From assembly GCA_015490605.1 (NCBI GenBank), contig WFXL01000080.1:1-35652 (forward strand): DNA of 35,652 bases. The letters are read 5' to 3'. The notes under the pieces are model-generated. The model searched no databases and was not told the DNA's origin. It was given only the letters and a program-made list of their open reading frames with translations. This document shows, piece after piece, positions 15,413 through 24,388 of this stretch; positions within the stretch are counted from its first letter, which is position 1; every line of letters starts with the position of its first letter. Source of the stretch: Rhodospirillales bacterium (GTDB taxonomy: Bacteria; Pseudomonadota; Alphaproteobacteria; Geminicoccales; Geminicoccaceae). Made by a program: the position numbers and the translations under genes.

Positions 15413-15458
15413 CCGGCAGAGTCTGCCGGTGGTAACGTGGGAGCGGCAGATTGTGCCG
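15413..15458. promoter_or_regulatory. Pair of dyads upstream of flagellin 2, candidate enhancer sites
   Basis: The first dyad, centred at 15421, is perfect over eight bases each side (CCGGCAGA and TCTGCCGG). The second, centred at 15451, has seven-base arms CGGCAGA and TGTGCCG with one mismatch. The centres are 30 bp apart, as at flagellin 1. The second lies 51 bp from the -24 GG, half the 102 bp at flagellin 1, so both distances are close to whole numbers of helical turns. This is consistent with a sigma54 activator bound on one DNA face. Confidence 0.65.
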
Positions 15459-15500
15459 GGTCGGTGGGCGCTGGTGGCCCATGAGACACCGGTTCCCGGC

Positions 15501-15516
15501 TGGCACGGAACTTGAG
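15501..15516 (+). promoter_or_regulatory. Sigma54-type promoter of flagellin 2
   Basis: CTGGCACG, four bases, then TTGAG, with GG at 15502-15503 and GA at 15514-15515. It is the same variant as at flagellin 1 although the spacer bases differ (GAAC here, CGGC there). Transcription should start near 15526, giving a leader of about 68 bases, and probably reads through flaG, fliD and fliS. Confidence 0.75.
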
Positions 15517-15545
15517 TGGACCCGAGCAGGCCGGATGGTCCGGCC

Positions 15546-15564
15546 ACCGGACAGATAGTCCGGT
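15546..15564 (+). promoter_or_regulatory. Flagellin 2 leader stem-loop 1 (AGATA loop)
   Basis: Arms ACCGGAC (15546-15552) and GTCCGGT (15558-15564) pair perfectly over seven positions around the loop AGATA. Compared with flagellin 1, the C-G pair second from the loop is replaced by A-T on both arms, and outer pairs also change together. Confidence 0.7.
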
Positions 15565-15568
15565 TCCA

Positions 15569-15583
15569 CCTTCAGGTAGAAGG
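15569..15583 (+). promoter_or_regulatory. Flagellin 2 leader stem-loop 2 near the Shine-Dalgarno
   Basis: CCTTC (15569-15573), loop AGGTA, GAAGG (15579-15583), identical to the element before flagellin 1. The 3' arm is the only purine-rich ribosome-binding candidate, 10 bases before the ATG at 15594. Folding should therefore limit translation. Confidence 0.7.
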
Positions 15584-15593
15584 GACTCGGGCA

Positions 15594-16721
15594 ATGCCGA
15601 ACAGCATCGTGACCAATACCGCCGCCAACACTGCCCTGCGGTACATGTACCTCAACCAGATGGCCACTTCGGGCTCGCTGGCGAAATTGTCGTCGGGCTC
15701 CCGCATCGTGAAGGCGTCCGACGATGCGGCGTCCCTAGCGGTAGGAACCAAGCTCCGGGCCGATGTCACCTCCCTCCGCCAGGCCTCCATCAATGCCAGT
15801 CACGCCACCAGCGTGCTGCAGGTGGCCGACGGGGCGCTGGCGCGCATCGGCGACATTCTCCAGCGGATGAAGTCGCTGGCGGTGCAGGCCTCGTCGGGCT
15901 CGCTGTCGGACAATGAGCGCGCCTTTCTGGACAAGGAGTACCAGCAGCTCCTCAGCCAGATCGACGACATCGCCAACCAGACGCGCTTCAACGGCCAGGT
16001 GTTGCTCAACGGAGCTGCCGCCAAGCAGATCAGCAATGTAACCGTGAACGCCACCCTTACGGGTGCCGGTGGTGATGCCAGGATCATCCTGGCCGGTGAT
16101 CCGGCAGCGGTCGATTACCAGGTAGACTTCGACAATGCCACCAGCACCTTTACTCTCAAAGATACCACCAACAACAAAGTTCTCGCCACGGTGGTCAAGG
16201 ACCTCAGCGGTCTCACTGTGTTCGACGGCAGCGTCGACTTCGCCGATGCCGGGATCCGGGTCTATTTCAGCAATCTCGATGTGTCGGCAGCCCTCACCAA
16301 CGCCGTGAGCTTCACCGTCTCCGGCACCGGCACCATGAGCTTCCAGGTGGGGGTCGACAAGGCCGACGTCATTTCCGTCACTCTGTCGGATGTGCGCACA
16401 GCGGCACTGGGCATCTCCGGCACCAAGGTATCCGACCAGACCTCGGCCGGCACGGCGAGCGATGCGCTCGACAAGGCCATCGCCACCATCAATGAGAAGC
16501 GGGCCGAGCTCGGCGCCCAGATGAGCCGGTTCGAGTTCGTGCAGGCCAATCTGCAGACCTCGATCGAGAACATGGATGCGGCGCGGTCGGTGCTGATGGA
16601 CACCGACGTGGCGGCGGAGATGAGCAAGTTCGCCTCATCCCAGGTGCTGATGCAGGCCAATGTGGCCATGCTCGCCCAGGCCAACCAGCTGCCTCAGAAC
16701 CTGCTGAAGCTGCTGCAGTGA
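15594..16721 (+). CDS. Flagellin (copy 2)
   Basis: 375 residues, the same length as copy 1 and closely similar throughout; an in-frame ATG at 15516 lies inside the promoter and is rejected. It has the same D0/D1 helices (SGSRIVKASDDAASLAVGTKL, TRFNGQVLLNG, FEFVQANLQTSIENMD, QLPQNLLKLLQ) and the same-sized central domain. Substitutions concentrate near the N-terminus (MPNSIVTN against MGSTITTN) and at scattered surface positions. Long stretches are nearly identical at DNA level to copy 1, notably the last 180 bp, suggesting gene conversion. Only 16 bases separate its stop from flaG, so it probably heads a flagellin-flaG-fliD-fliS transcript. Both copies may be mixed in one filament. Confidence 0.97.
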   Translation: MPNSIVTNTAANTALRYMYLNQMATSGSLAKLSSGSRIVKASDDAASLAVGTKLRADVTSLRQASINASHATSVLQVADGALARIGDILQRMKSLAVQASSGSLSDNERAFLDKEYQQLLSQIDDIANQTRFNGQVLLNGAAAKQISNVTVNATLTGAGGDARIILAGDPAAVDYQVDFDNATSTFTLKDTTNNKVLATVVKDLSGLTVFDGSVDFADAGIRVYFSNLDVSAALTNAVSFTVSGTGTMSFQVGVDKADVISVTLSDVRTAALGISGTKVSDQTSAGTASDALDKAIATINEKRAELGAQMSRFEFVQANLQTSIENMDAARSVLMDTDVAAEMSKFASSQVLMQANVAMLAQANQLPQNLLKLLQ

Positions 16722-16737
16722 TCCGGGAGTAACGGCC

Positions 16738-17145
16738 ATGACGACCGATGGTGGTGGCATTCCTCCGATGAGCCGGCCGCAACCGGCCGGTTCGTCGCAG
16801 CTCGCCGCGCGCCTGCTGGATGGGGGGCCTGCCCCCCCACTCCGCTCGGCGCATGCGCCCAGTGACAGTCCACGGGCGGTGGCGCCGGTGGGACCGGCGC
16901 AGGAGGGCGAACGACTCGCCCTCGATGCCCGGGCCATGCTGCGGGAGGCGGCGCGCTTGCGCCATCCCGACCGCGAAGTGCGGGTCCTCATGGTCCCCGA
17001 CCAGACCACCGACCGGGTGGTGGTGCGGGTGGAGGACCGCCAGAGCGGCGAGCTGGTGGCCCAGTACCCGCCCGAGGAGCTGCTGCGCTTCTATGCCGCC
17101 GCACGTGCCGGTGACCGGGGCCCGATCATCGACCTCACCACCTGA
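16738..17145 (+). CDS. flaG: FlaG-family flagellar protein
   Basis: 135 residues. The C-terminal 60 residues carry the FlaG signature: VRVLMVPDQTTDRVVVRVEDRQSGELVAQYPPEELLRFY, equivalent to the conserved V-D-GEVIRQIPPEE-L motif. The N-terminal half is low-complexity, rich in Pro, Ala and Arg, and probably disordered. FlaG proteins influence filament length and are usually encoded next to fliD, as here, with 14 bases to the next start. The annotation depends mainly on the short C-terminal motif and on position. Confidence 0.85.
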   Translation: MTTDGGGIPPMSRPQPAGSSQLAARLLDGGPAPPLRSAHAPSDSPRAVAPVGPAQEGERLALDARAMLREAARLRHPDREVRVLMVPDQTTDRVVVRVEDRQSGELVAQYPPEELLRFYAAARAGDRGPIIDLTT

Positions 17146-17159
17146 GGAGGAAGCCGGCC

Positions 17160-18896
17160 ATGGCGGGCAATGTCTCGAACGGCATTCAGTTCGGCACCTT
17201 CCGCACCGACGGCTATACCACGCGCATGTTCGGGGCCGCCAGCGGCATCGACACCGACCAGCTGATCGACGCGCTGGTGGAGGCCAAACGTATTCCCGCG
17301 GTGCGGCTGGAGACCCGGATCGAGACCAGCGAACGCAAGCTCGAGGCGCTGCGGGAACTGCAGGGGCTGGTCCAGGGCCTGCGCGACGCCGTGGCGGGGC
17401 TGCGCAATCCCCCCGGTGTGCTCGGTGTCGATGGCAATGTGTTCGAGGCCAAGGACGTGTTCCTCACCGGTAGCGGCCCGAGTGCGCCGAACTCGCTGGT
17501 GGGGGCGAGCGCGTCGAACCGCGCCGAGCCCGCCACCTATGAGCTGGTGATCGAGCGTATCGCCACCGCCAACAAGATCGCGAGCGACTCCATCGCCGAC
17601 AATGCCACTCCGCTGGCGGACCTCCTCAACGGCGGCAATGCCTTTTCCGGCAGCTTCACCCTGGGGCTCGCCGGCGGGCCCACCGCCGAGATCACCGTTG
17701 ATGGCACCATGGACCTGCGGGATGTGGAGGCGGCCATCGACGCGGTGGCCGACACCACCGGCATTTCCGCCTCCATCCTCAAGGTGGCCGACGGCGACTA
17801 CCGGCTGGTGCTGACCGCCGAGGAGACCGGCAAGGCCATCGAGATCACCCCCACGGGCGGCGATCCGGTGAGCGACATGCTCGGCCTTACCACCGGCGGC
17901 AGCACCATCAAGAACGAGCTCCAGGCCGCCCAGACGGCGCGCTTTTCGCTGGACGGCGTGACCATGGAGCGGACCTCCAATCTGGTGGACGACGCCATTT
18001 CGGGGGTGACGCTCAATCTCTTCGCCGCCGATCCCAACACCACCATCAATCTCGAGGTGGCGCCCTCGGCCGGCGCGGTGATGGAGGCAGTCCAGGGTTT
18101 TGTCGACGCCTACAACACCCTGCGCGATTTCATCGATCGCAACCGCCAGATCAGCGACAGTGGTGAGGTGGCGGAGGAGGCGGTGCTGTTCGCCGATACC
18201 GCCCTGCGGCAGATCACCGATGTCGTCCAGCGGGAGCTGGGGGCTGCCGCCCGTGGCGGTGACGGGTCCGACACCCTGGGCTCCATCGGCATCCGTTTCA
18301 CCGAGGGCAATCGGCTGGAGCTGGACAGTGCTGCCCTGGAAAAGGCCTTGGCCGCTGATCCCGAGGCGGTGCGGCGGGTGTTCGAGTTCCGCTATACCAC
18401 CAGCTCACCGGATCTGACCGTCTATGAGCGCAGCAATGCGCTGGGCGATTTCGCCTTCACCGTCGATATCGTCGACAGCGACGGCGATGGGGTGATCGAG
18501 AGCGCCACCATCGACGGGGTCGCGGCGGATGTGAATGGCGGCACCATCCAGGGGCGGGTGGGCACGCCCTATGAGGGCCTCACCCTGCTGTGGGTCGGCC
18601 AGGGCAGCACCAGCATCGATGTGACCGTCACCCAGGGGGTGGCCGATCGGCTCTACAACGCTCTCGATACTTTTCTCGATCCCACCGACGGCGTGATCGC
18701 CCGCGAGATGGAGGAGCTGGAGCAGAACATCCAGCGCTATCAGACCGACATCGCCGAGATCGACGAGCGGGTCGAGCGCTTCCGCAACCAGCTCATCGAG
18801 AAGTTTGCCAAGCTCGAGAGCGCGCTTGCCACCATGGATGCCATGCTCAAGCAGGTGGAGGCCACCACCCTCGCCTGGAGCGGCCAGAAACGCTGA
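17160..18896 (+). CDS. fliD: Flagellar filament cap protein FliD (HAP2)
   Basis: 578 residues, ATG preceded by GAGGAGG. The N-terminal FliD domain begins with FGAASGIDTDQLIDALVEAKRIPAVRLETRI and the C-terminal domain ends in a long helix from REMEELEQNIQRYQTDIAEIDERVERFRNQ, the coiled-coil leg that inserts into the filament end. The cap folds exported flagellin at the tip, so it works with FliS and the two flagellins encoded beside it. The central part (about 100-430) includes the flagellin-like hook-domain repeats ADGDYRLVLTAEETGKAIEI and AQTARFSLDGVTMERTSN. A D-S-D-G-D-G-V-I-E loop at residues 439-447 looks like a calcium-binding turn, unusual in a cap protein. Confidence 0.95.
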   Translation: MAGNVSNGIQFGTFRTDGYTTRMFGAASGIDTDQLIDALVEAKRIPAVRLETRIETSERKLEALRELQGLVQGLRDAVAGLRNPPGVLGVDGNVFEAKDVFLTGSGPSAPNSLVGASASNRAEPATYELVIERIATANKIASDSIADNATPLADLLNGGNAFSGSFTLGLAGGPTAEITVDGTMDLRDVEAAIDAVADTTGISASILKVADGDYRLVLTAEETGKAIEITPTGGDPVSDMLGLTTGGSTIKNELQAAQTARFSLDGVTMERTSNLVDDAISGVTLNLFAADPNTTINLEVAPSAGAVMEAVQGFVDAYNTLRDFIDRNRQISDSGEVAEEAVLFADTALRQITDVVQRELGAAARGGDGSDTLGSIGIRFTEGNRLELDSAALEKALAADPEAVRRVFEFRYTTSSPDLTVYERSNALGDFAFTVDIVDSDGDGVIESATIDGVAADVNGGTIQGRVGTPYEGLTLLWVGQGSTSIDVTVTQGVADRLYNALDTFLDPTDGVIAREMEELEQNIQRYQTDIAEIDERVERFRNQLIEKFAKLESALATMDAMLKQVEATTLAWSGQKR

Positions 18897-18925
18897 CATG
18901 TGACCGGTGATCGAGGAGGATCGCA

Positions 18926-19381
18926 ATGGACGCCTTCGCCCGTGCCCGTGGCTTCGCCGCCTACGAATATGCGGCCGACACCATCCCGCCGCTGAGGCAG
19001 ATCGTGCTGCTCTATGATGCCGCCCTGCGGCGGGTGCGGGAGGCCCGTCGTGCGGTGGAGGAGGGGCGCATCGAGGACCGCTTCCGGGCGGTGGAGAAGG
19101 CCACCGCCATCATCGATGCGCTCCACCGGGCGCTGGACTTCGAGCGCGGCGGCGAGATCGCGTCCATCCTCGACCTCTACTACACCGACCTCGCGGTGCG
19201 TCTGCAGGCCATCAATGTGCGCAACGATCCCGTCGCCTGCGATGAGGTGATCGCCCGGCTTTTGGACATGCGGACAGCCTGGGCGAAACTTGCAGGTGAG
19301 GGCGAAGAGGGCGAGATCGCCGACAACGCAACACCGGCCCCGGCCCCCCGCGCCGCCGCCGGGGTCGTGGCCCGCGGCTGA
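18926..19381 (+). CDS. fliS: Flagellin export chaperone FliS
   Basis: 151 residues, GAGGAGGA upstream of the ATG. FliS features: Tyr-rich N-terminal cap (GFAAYEYAADTIPPLRQIVLLYDAALRRVREA), EKATAIIDALHRALDFERGGEIASILDLYYTDLAVRLQAINVRND and the last helix with DEVIARLLDMRTAWAKL. It binds the C-terminal D0 helix of flagellin to prevent premature polymerisation in the cytoplasm. The final 30 residues (Ala/Pro-rich) extend beyond the normal four-helix bundle. It is the last gene of the flagellar run; the next gene, dnaK, has its own likely promoter. Confidence 0.92.
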   Translation: MDAFARARGFAAYEYAADTIPPLRQIVLLYDAALRRVREARRAVEEGRIEDRFRAVEKATAIIDALHRALDFERGGEIASILDLYYTDLAVRLQAINVRNDPVACDEVIARLLDMRTAWAKLAGEGEEGEIADNATPAPAPRAAAGVVARG

Positions 19382-19399
19382 GGGCGCAGGGTCCGTCGG

Positions 19400-19427
19400 T
19401 TGCAGCTGCATCCGCGCCTCCTTATAT
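19400..19427 (+). promoter_or_regulatory. Possible heat-shock (sigma32-like) promoter of dnaK
   Basis: TTGCAG (19400-19405) and CTTATAT (19421-19427) are spaced as -35 and -10. The -10 fits the alphaproteobacterial sigma32 pattern C-Y-T-A-T-N-T; the -35 keeps only the TTG of CTTGAA. A 10-bp palindrome TGCAGCTGCA (19401-19410) overlaps the -35. The leader to the dnaK ATG would be about 110 bases. Confidence 0.4.
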
Positions 19428-19545
19428 GGTGCGCGGACACGACTCACCCTGCCGGAGCCGTCGACCGCATCCGAGGTGACGACGCAACACCAGCAGCCGA
19501 TCGACGGACCCAGAGACAGCGCGCTCACCGCGAGGGACCGGACAC

Positions 19546-21468
<1,923 letters not shown>

Positions 21469-21496
21469 TCCCGGCACCTTGGCGGGGACAGGATCC

Positions 21497-21524
21497 GGCG
21501 GGCCGGGGGAGGATCCGGCCCGCC
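21497..21524 (+). terminator. Hairpin between dnaK and dnaJ
   Basis: Perfect 10-bp arms GGCGGGCCGG (21497-21506) and CCGGCCCGCC (21515-21524) around an eight-base loop, followed by GTCTTC. It probably acts as a partial terminator or RNA-processing barrier that lowers dnaJ relative to dnaK; there is no long U-run, so it is not a complete intrinsic terminator. Confidence 0.55.
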
Positions 21525-21545
21525 GTCTTCGGTTGAAGGGAACCC

Positions 21546-22688
21546 ATGGCCCGGCGCGACTATTACGAGATCCTCGGCGTCTCGCGCACCGCCTCGGAGG
21601 CGGAGATCAAGCGCGCCTACCGCCGCCTCGCCATGAAGTACCACCCCGATCGCAACCCCGGCGATCGCGAGGCCGAGGCGCGCTTCAAAGAGATCAACGA
21701 GGCCTATGAGGTGCTGCGCGACCCGCAGAAGCGCGCGGCCTATGATCGTTTCGGCCATGCCGCCTTCGAAGCGGGTGCGGCCGGTGGTGGTGCCGGTGGC
21801 GGTGGTGGCGGCTTCGACTTCTCCGCCTTCACCGAGGCCTTCGAGGATCTGTTCGCCGAATTCATGGGCGGTGGCCGGCGACGGGCGGCCGCCACCCGCG
21901 GCGCCGATCTGCGCTACAATCTCACTATCACCCTCGAGGAGGCCTTCGCCGGCAAGCGGGTGCAGATCCGCGTGCCCACGGCGGTGCCGTGTGAGGCCTG
22001 CCGCGGCACCGGCAGCGAGGGTGGGGCCGAACCCCAGGCCTGTCCCGCCTGCCGCGGTTTCGGCCGGGTGCGGGCGAGCCAGGGCTTCTTCACCATCGAG
22101 CGCACCTGCCCCCATTGTCACGGCACCGGCCAGGTGATCCGCAACCCCTGCCGCCGCTGTGCCGGCAGCGGCCGGGTGGAGGGCGAGCGGGTGCTGGCGG
22201 TGGACATTCCGCCGGGGGTGGAGGATGGCATGCGCATCCGCCTCGCCGGCGAGGGCGAGGCCGGGCTGCGCGGCGGGCCGCCGGGCGATCTCTACATCTT
22301 CGTTGCCATCGCCCCCCACCGGCTGTTCCGGCGCGAGGGCCGCGACCTCTACTGTCGGGTGCCCATTCCCATGACCACCGCGGCGCTTGGAGGCGAGATC
22401 GAGGTGCCGACGGTGGAGGGGCGGCGGCTGCGCATCGCCATCCCCGAGGGCACCCAGACGGGTCGTATCGTGCGGCTGCGCGGCCACGGCATGCCCGAAC
22501 TCCACGGCGGGCCGCGGGGCGACATGTTCGTGGAGCTGGTGGTGGAGACCCCGGTCAATCTCACCCGCCGCCAGAAGGAGCTCCTGCGGGAGTTCGAGAA
22601 GGCGGGGCGCGAGCGGGAGCGCCACCACCCCCAGTCGGAGGGGTTCTTCGCCAAGGTCAAGGAGCTGTGGGACGAGCTCCGCGAATGA
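21546..22688 (+). CDS. dnaJ: Type I J-domain co-chaperone DnaJ
   Basis: 380 residues. J domain at 1-70 with HPD in YHPDRNPGD; a short Gly-rich linker ([16 protein letters not shown]) at about 78-95; four CxxCxGxG zinc motifs between about 145 and 210 ([32 protein letters not shown]); then two beta-barrel client-binding domains and a C-terminal dimer segment. It delivers unfolded clients to DnaK and stimulates its ATPase. All zinc cysteines are present. The Gly-rich segment and the barrel with [20 protein letters not shown] are typical. It follows dnaK after 77 bases containing a hairpin. Confidence 0.96.
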   Translation: MARRDYYEILGVSRTASEAEIKRAYRRLAMKYHPDRNPGDREAEARFKEINEAYEVLRDPQKRAAYDRFGHAAFEAGAAGGGAGGGGGGFDFSAFTEAFEDLFAEFMGGGRRRAAATRGADLRYNLTITLEEAFAGKRVQIRVPTAVPCEACRGTGSEGGAEPQACPACRGFGRVRASQGFFTIERTCPHCHGTGQVIRNPCRRCAGSGRVEGERVLAVDIPPGVEDGMRIRLAGEGEAGLRGGPPGDLYIFVAIAPHRLFRREGRDLYCRVPIPMTTAALGGEIEVPTVEGRRLRIAIPEGTQTGRIVRLRGHGMPELHGGPRGDMFVELVVETPVNLTRRQKELLREFEKAGRERERHHPQSEGFFAKVKELWDELRE

Positions 22689-22761
22689 GGGCCCGCGGCC
22701 GGCTCCCCTGGCGCGGCCTTGAGCCTTCCCTATCTGGCACACGGTAGCTCAGGGGCCGTCC

Positions 22762-23439
22762 ATGGAGGCCGAAGTCCCCCGCGCGGACCCGGAGCAGGAT
22801 GGGCTCGAATCGGGCCGCCGGCTGTTCGCCCGGCCGGTGGTGTTCGTGCGCGGGGTGGCGCAGCTCGACCAGCTGCCGCCGGCGGAACTGCCGGAGATCG
22901 CCTTCACCGGCCGCTCCAATGTGGGCAAGTCGAGTCTTCTGAATGCGCTGGTGAACCGCCGCAAGCTCGCCCGCACCTCGCGCACGCCCGGCCGCACCCA
23001 GGAGCTCAATTTCTTCCGCCTGGCCGATACCCTCATGCTGGTGGATCTGCCGGGCTACGGCTATGCCCGCGCCCCCAGGGCGCGGGTGGAGGCCTGGCAG
23101 CGGCTGCTTAGGGCCTATCTCCGCGGCCGTCCCAATCTCGCCCGGGCGCTGGTGCTGGTGGATGCCCGCCACGGACCCAAGGCGAGCGATCGGGCGATGA
23201 TGGAACTTTTGGCCGAGGCGGCGGTGCCCTTCGCACTGGTGCTCACCAAATGCGACCTGCTCAAGCCGGCCGAGCTCGAGCGCCGGCTCGAGGACACCCG
23301 GACATTCGTGCGCAGCCGCCAGGGAGCCGTGCCCGAGGTGTTCGCCACCAGCGCCCGCACCGGTGCGGGCATGGTCGAGCTGCGCGCGGCCCTGGCCCGC
23401 ATCGCCGCCGAGACCGTCGCCCCCGGAGGCCTGCCATGA
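22762..23439 (+). CDS. engB: Ribosome biogenesis GTPase EngB (YsxC/YihA)
   Basis: 225 residues of a single-domain Era-like GTPase. G1 is [17 protein letters not shown], switch I contains [15 protein letters not shown]3 is [11 protein letters not shown]4 is LTKCDLL and G5 is FATSARTG. EngB helps late assembly of the large ribosomal subunit and is usually essential. The N-terminal extension (about 45 residues before G1) is a little longer than in E. coli. It overlaps argB by four bases (ATGA), a pairing frequent in Alphaproteobacteria. The 73 bases after dnaJ show no strong promoter, so it may be expressed partly from the dnaK-dnaJ transcript. Confidence 0.95.
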   Translation: MEAEVPRADPEQDGLESGRRLFARPVVFVRGVAQLDQLPPAELPEIAFTGRSNVGKSSLLNALVNRRKLARTSRTPGRTQELNFFRLADTLMLVDLPGYGYARAPRARVEAWQRLLRAYLRGRPNLARALVLVDARHGPKASDRAMMELLAEAAVPFALVLTKCDLLKPAELERRLEDTRTFVRSRQGAVPEVFATSARTGAGMVELRAALARIAAETVAPGGLP

Positions 23440-24380
23440 GTCAGGATTCCTTCCCCGCCGAGATCCACGCCGTCGCCCGCACCCTCATCGAGGCATTGCC
23501 CTACATGCGCCGTTACAGCGGCGCCACCTTCGTCATCAAATACGGCGGCCACGCCATGGGTGAGGAGCATCTCGCCCGCGACTTCGCGCGCGACATCGTG
23601 CTGCTCAAGCAGGTGGGGATCGACCCGGTGGTGGTCCACGGCGGCGGGCCCCAGATCCGCACCATGCTGGAACGGCTCGGGATCGAGAGCCGGTTCGTGG
23701 ACGGGCTGCGGGTGACGGATGCGGCCACCGTGGAAGTGGTGGAGATGGTCCTGGCCGGCCGCATCAATAAGGAGATCGTGGGCGCCATCAACGCCGCCGG
23801 CGGCAAGGCGGTGGGCATCTGCGGCAAGGACGCCCAGCTCATCCGCGCGCGCCGCCTCACCCGCCGCCGGCGCGATCCCGACAGCCACATCGAGCAGGTG
23901 GTGGACCTGGGCTTCGTCGGCGAGCCGGTGGCGGTGGACCGCAGCCTGCTGGACGTGCTGGCCGGCAGCGAGATCATCCCGGTGATCGCCCCCATCGGCG
24001 TCGGCCCCGAGGGCGAGACCTTCAACATCAATGCCGATACCGCCGCCGGTGCCATCGCCGCGGCCGTGGGCGCGCGCCGCTTCTTCCTGCTGACCGACGT
24101 GCCCGGGGTGCTGGATGCCGACGGCCAGCTGCTGCCGTGGCTGGGGGTGGAGGAGGCGCGCCGGCTGATCCGCGAGGGGGTGATCACCGGCGGCATGATC
24201 CCCAAGGTGGAGACCTGCATCCGCGCGGTGGAGGCGGGCGTGGGGGCAGCCACCATCCTCGACGGGCGCGTCCCCCATGCGCTGCTGATCGAGGTGTTCA
24301 CCGAACACGGCATCGGCACCCAGATCCGGCGCGATCTGCCGGCACCGACGGCCGACACCGGGGCACAGCCGGACGCCTGA
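23436..24380 (+). CDS. argB: Acetylglutamate kinase
   Basis: 314 residues from the ATG at 23436 that overlaps the engB stop; a longer frame to 23250 shadows engB. It phosphorylates N-acetyl-L-glutamate, the second step of arginine synthesis. Seen: N-terminal helix [23 protein letters not shown] (residues about 14-36), which in arginine-sensitive hexameric enzymes forms the interlocking dimer, the glycine loop [10 protein letters not shown] near 70, [26 protein letters not shown] and [14 protein letters not shown]. The N-terminal helix suggests feedback inhibition by arginine. It converges on miaA with eight bases between stops. Confidence 0.96.
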   Translation: MSQDSFPAEIHAVARTLIEALPYMRRYSGATFVIKYGGHAMGEEHLARDFARDIVLLKQVGIDPVVVHGGGPQIRTMLERLGIESRFVDGLRVTDAATVEVVEMVLAGRINKEIVGAINAAGGKAVGICGKDAQLIRARRLTRRRRDPDSHIEQVVDLGFVGEPVAVDRSLLDVLAGSEIIPVIAPIGVGPEGETFNINADTAAGAIAAAVGARRFFLLTDVPGVLDADGQLLPWLGVEEARRLIREGVITGGMIPKVETCIRAVEAGVGAATILDGRVPHALLIEVFTEHGIGTQIRRDLPAPTADTGAQPDA

Positions 24381-24388
24381 AGCCCCCC

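Noticed and set aside
15516-15593. Longer start for flagellin 2
   Set aside because: The extra 26 residues are the promoter and hairpin leader read as protein; homology with copy 1 begins at 15594.
22735-22770. GGTAGCTCAGGGG resembling a tRNA D-arm, plus a TGGCAC
   Set aside because: No anticodon arm, T-arm or acceptor pairing follows, and no -12 box lies downstream of the TGGCAC.
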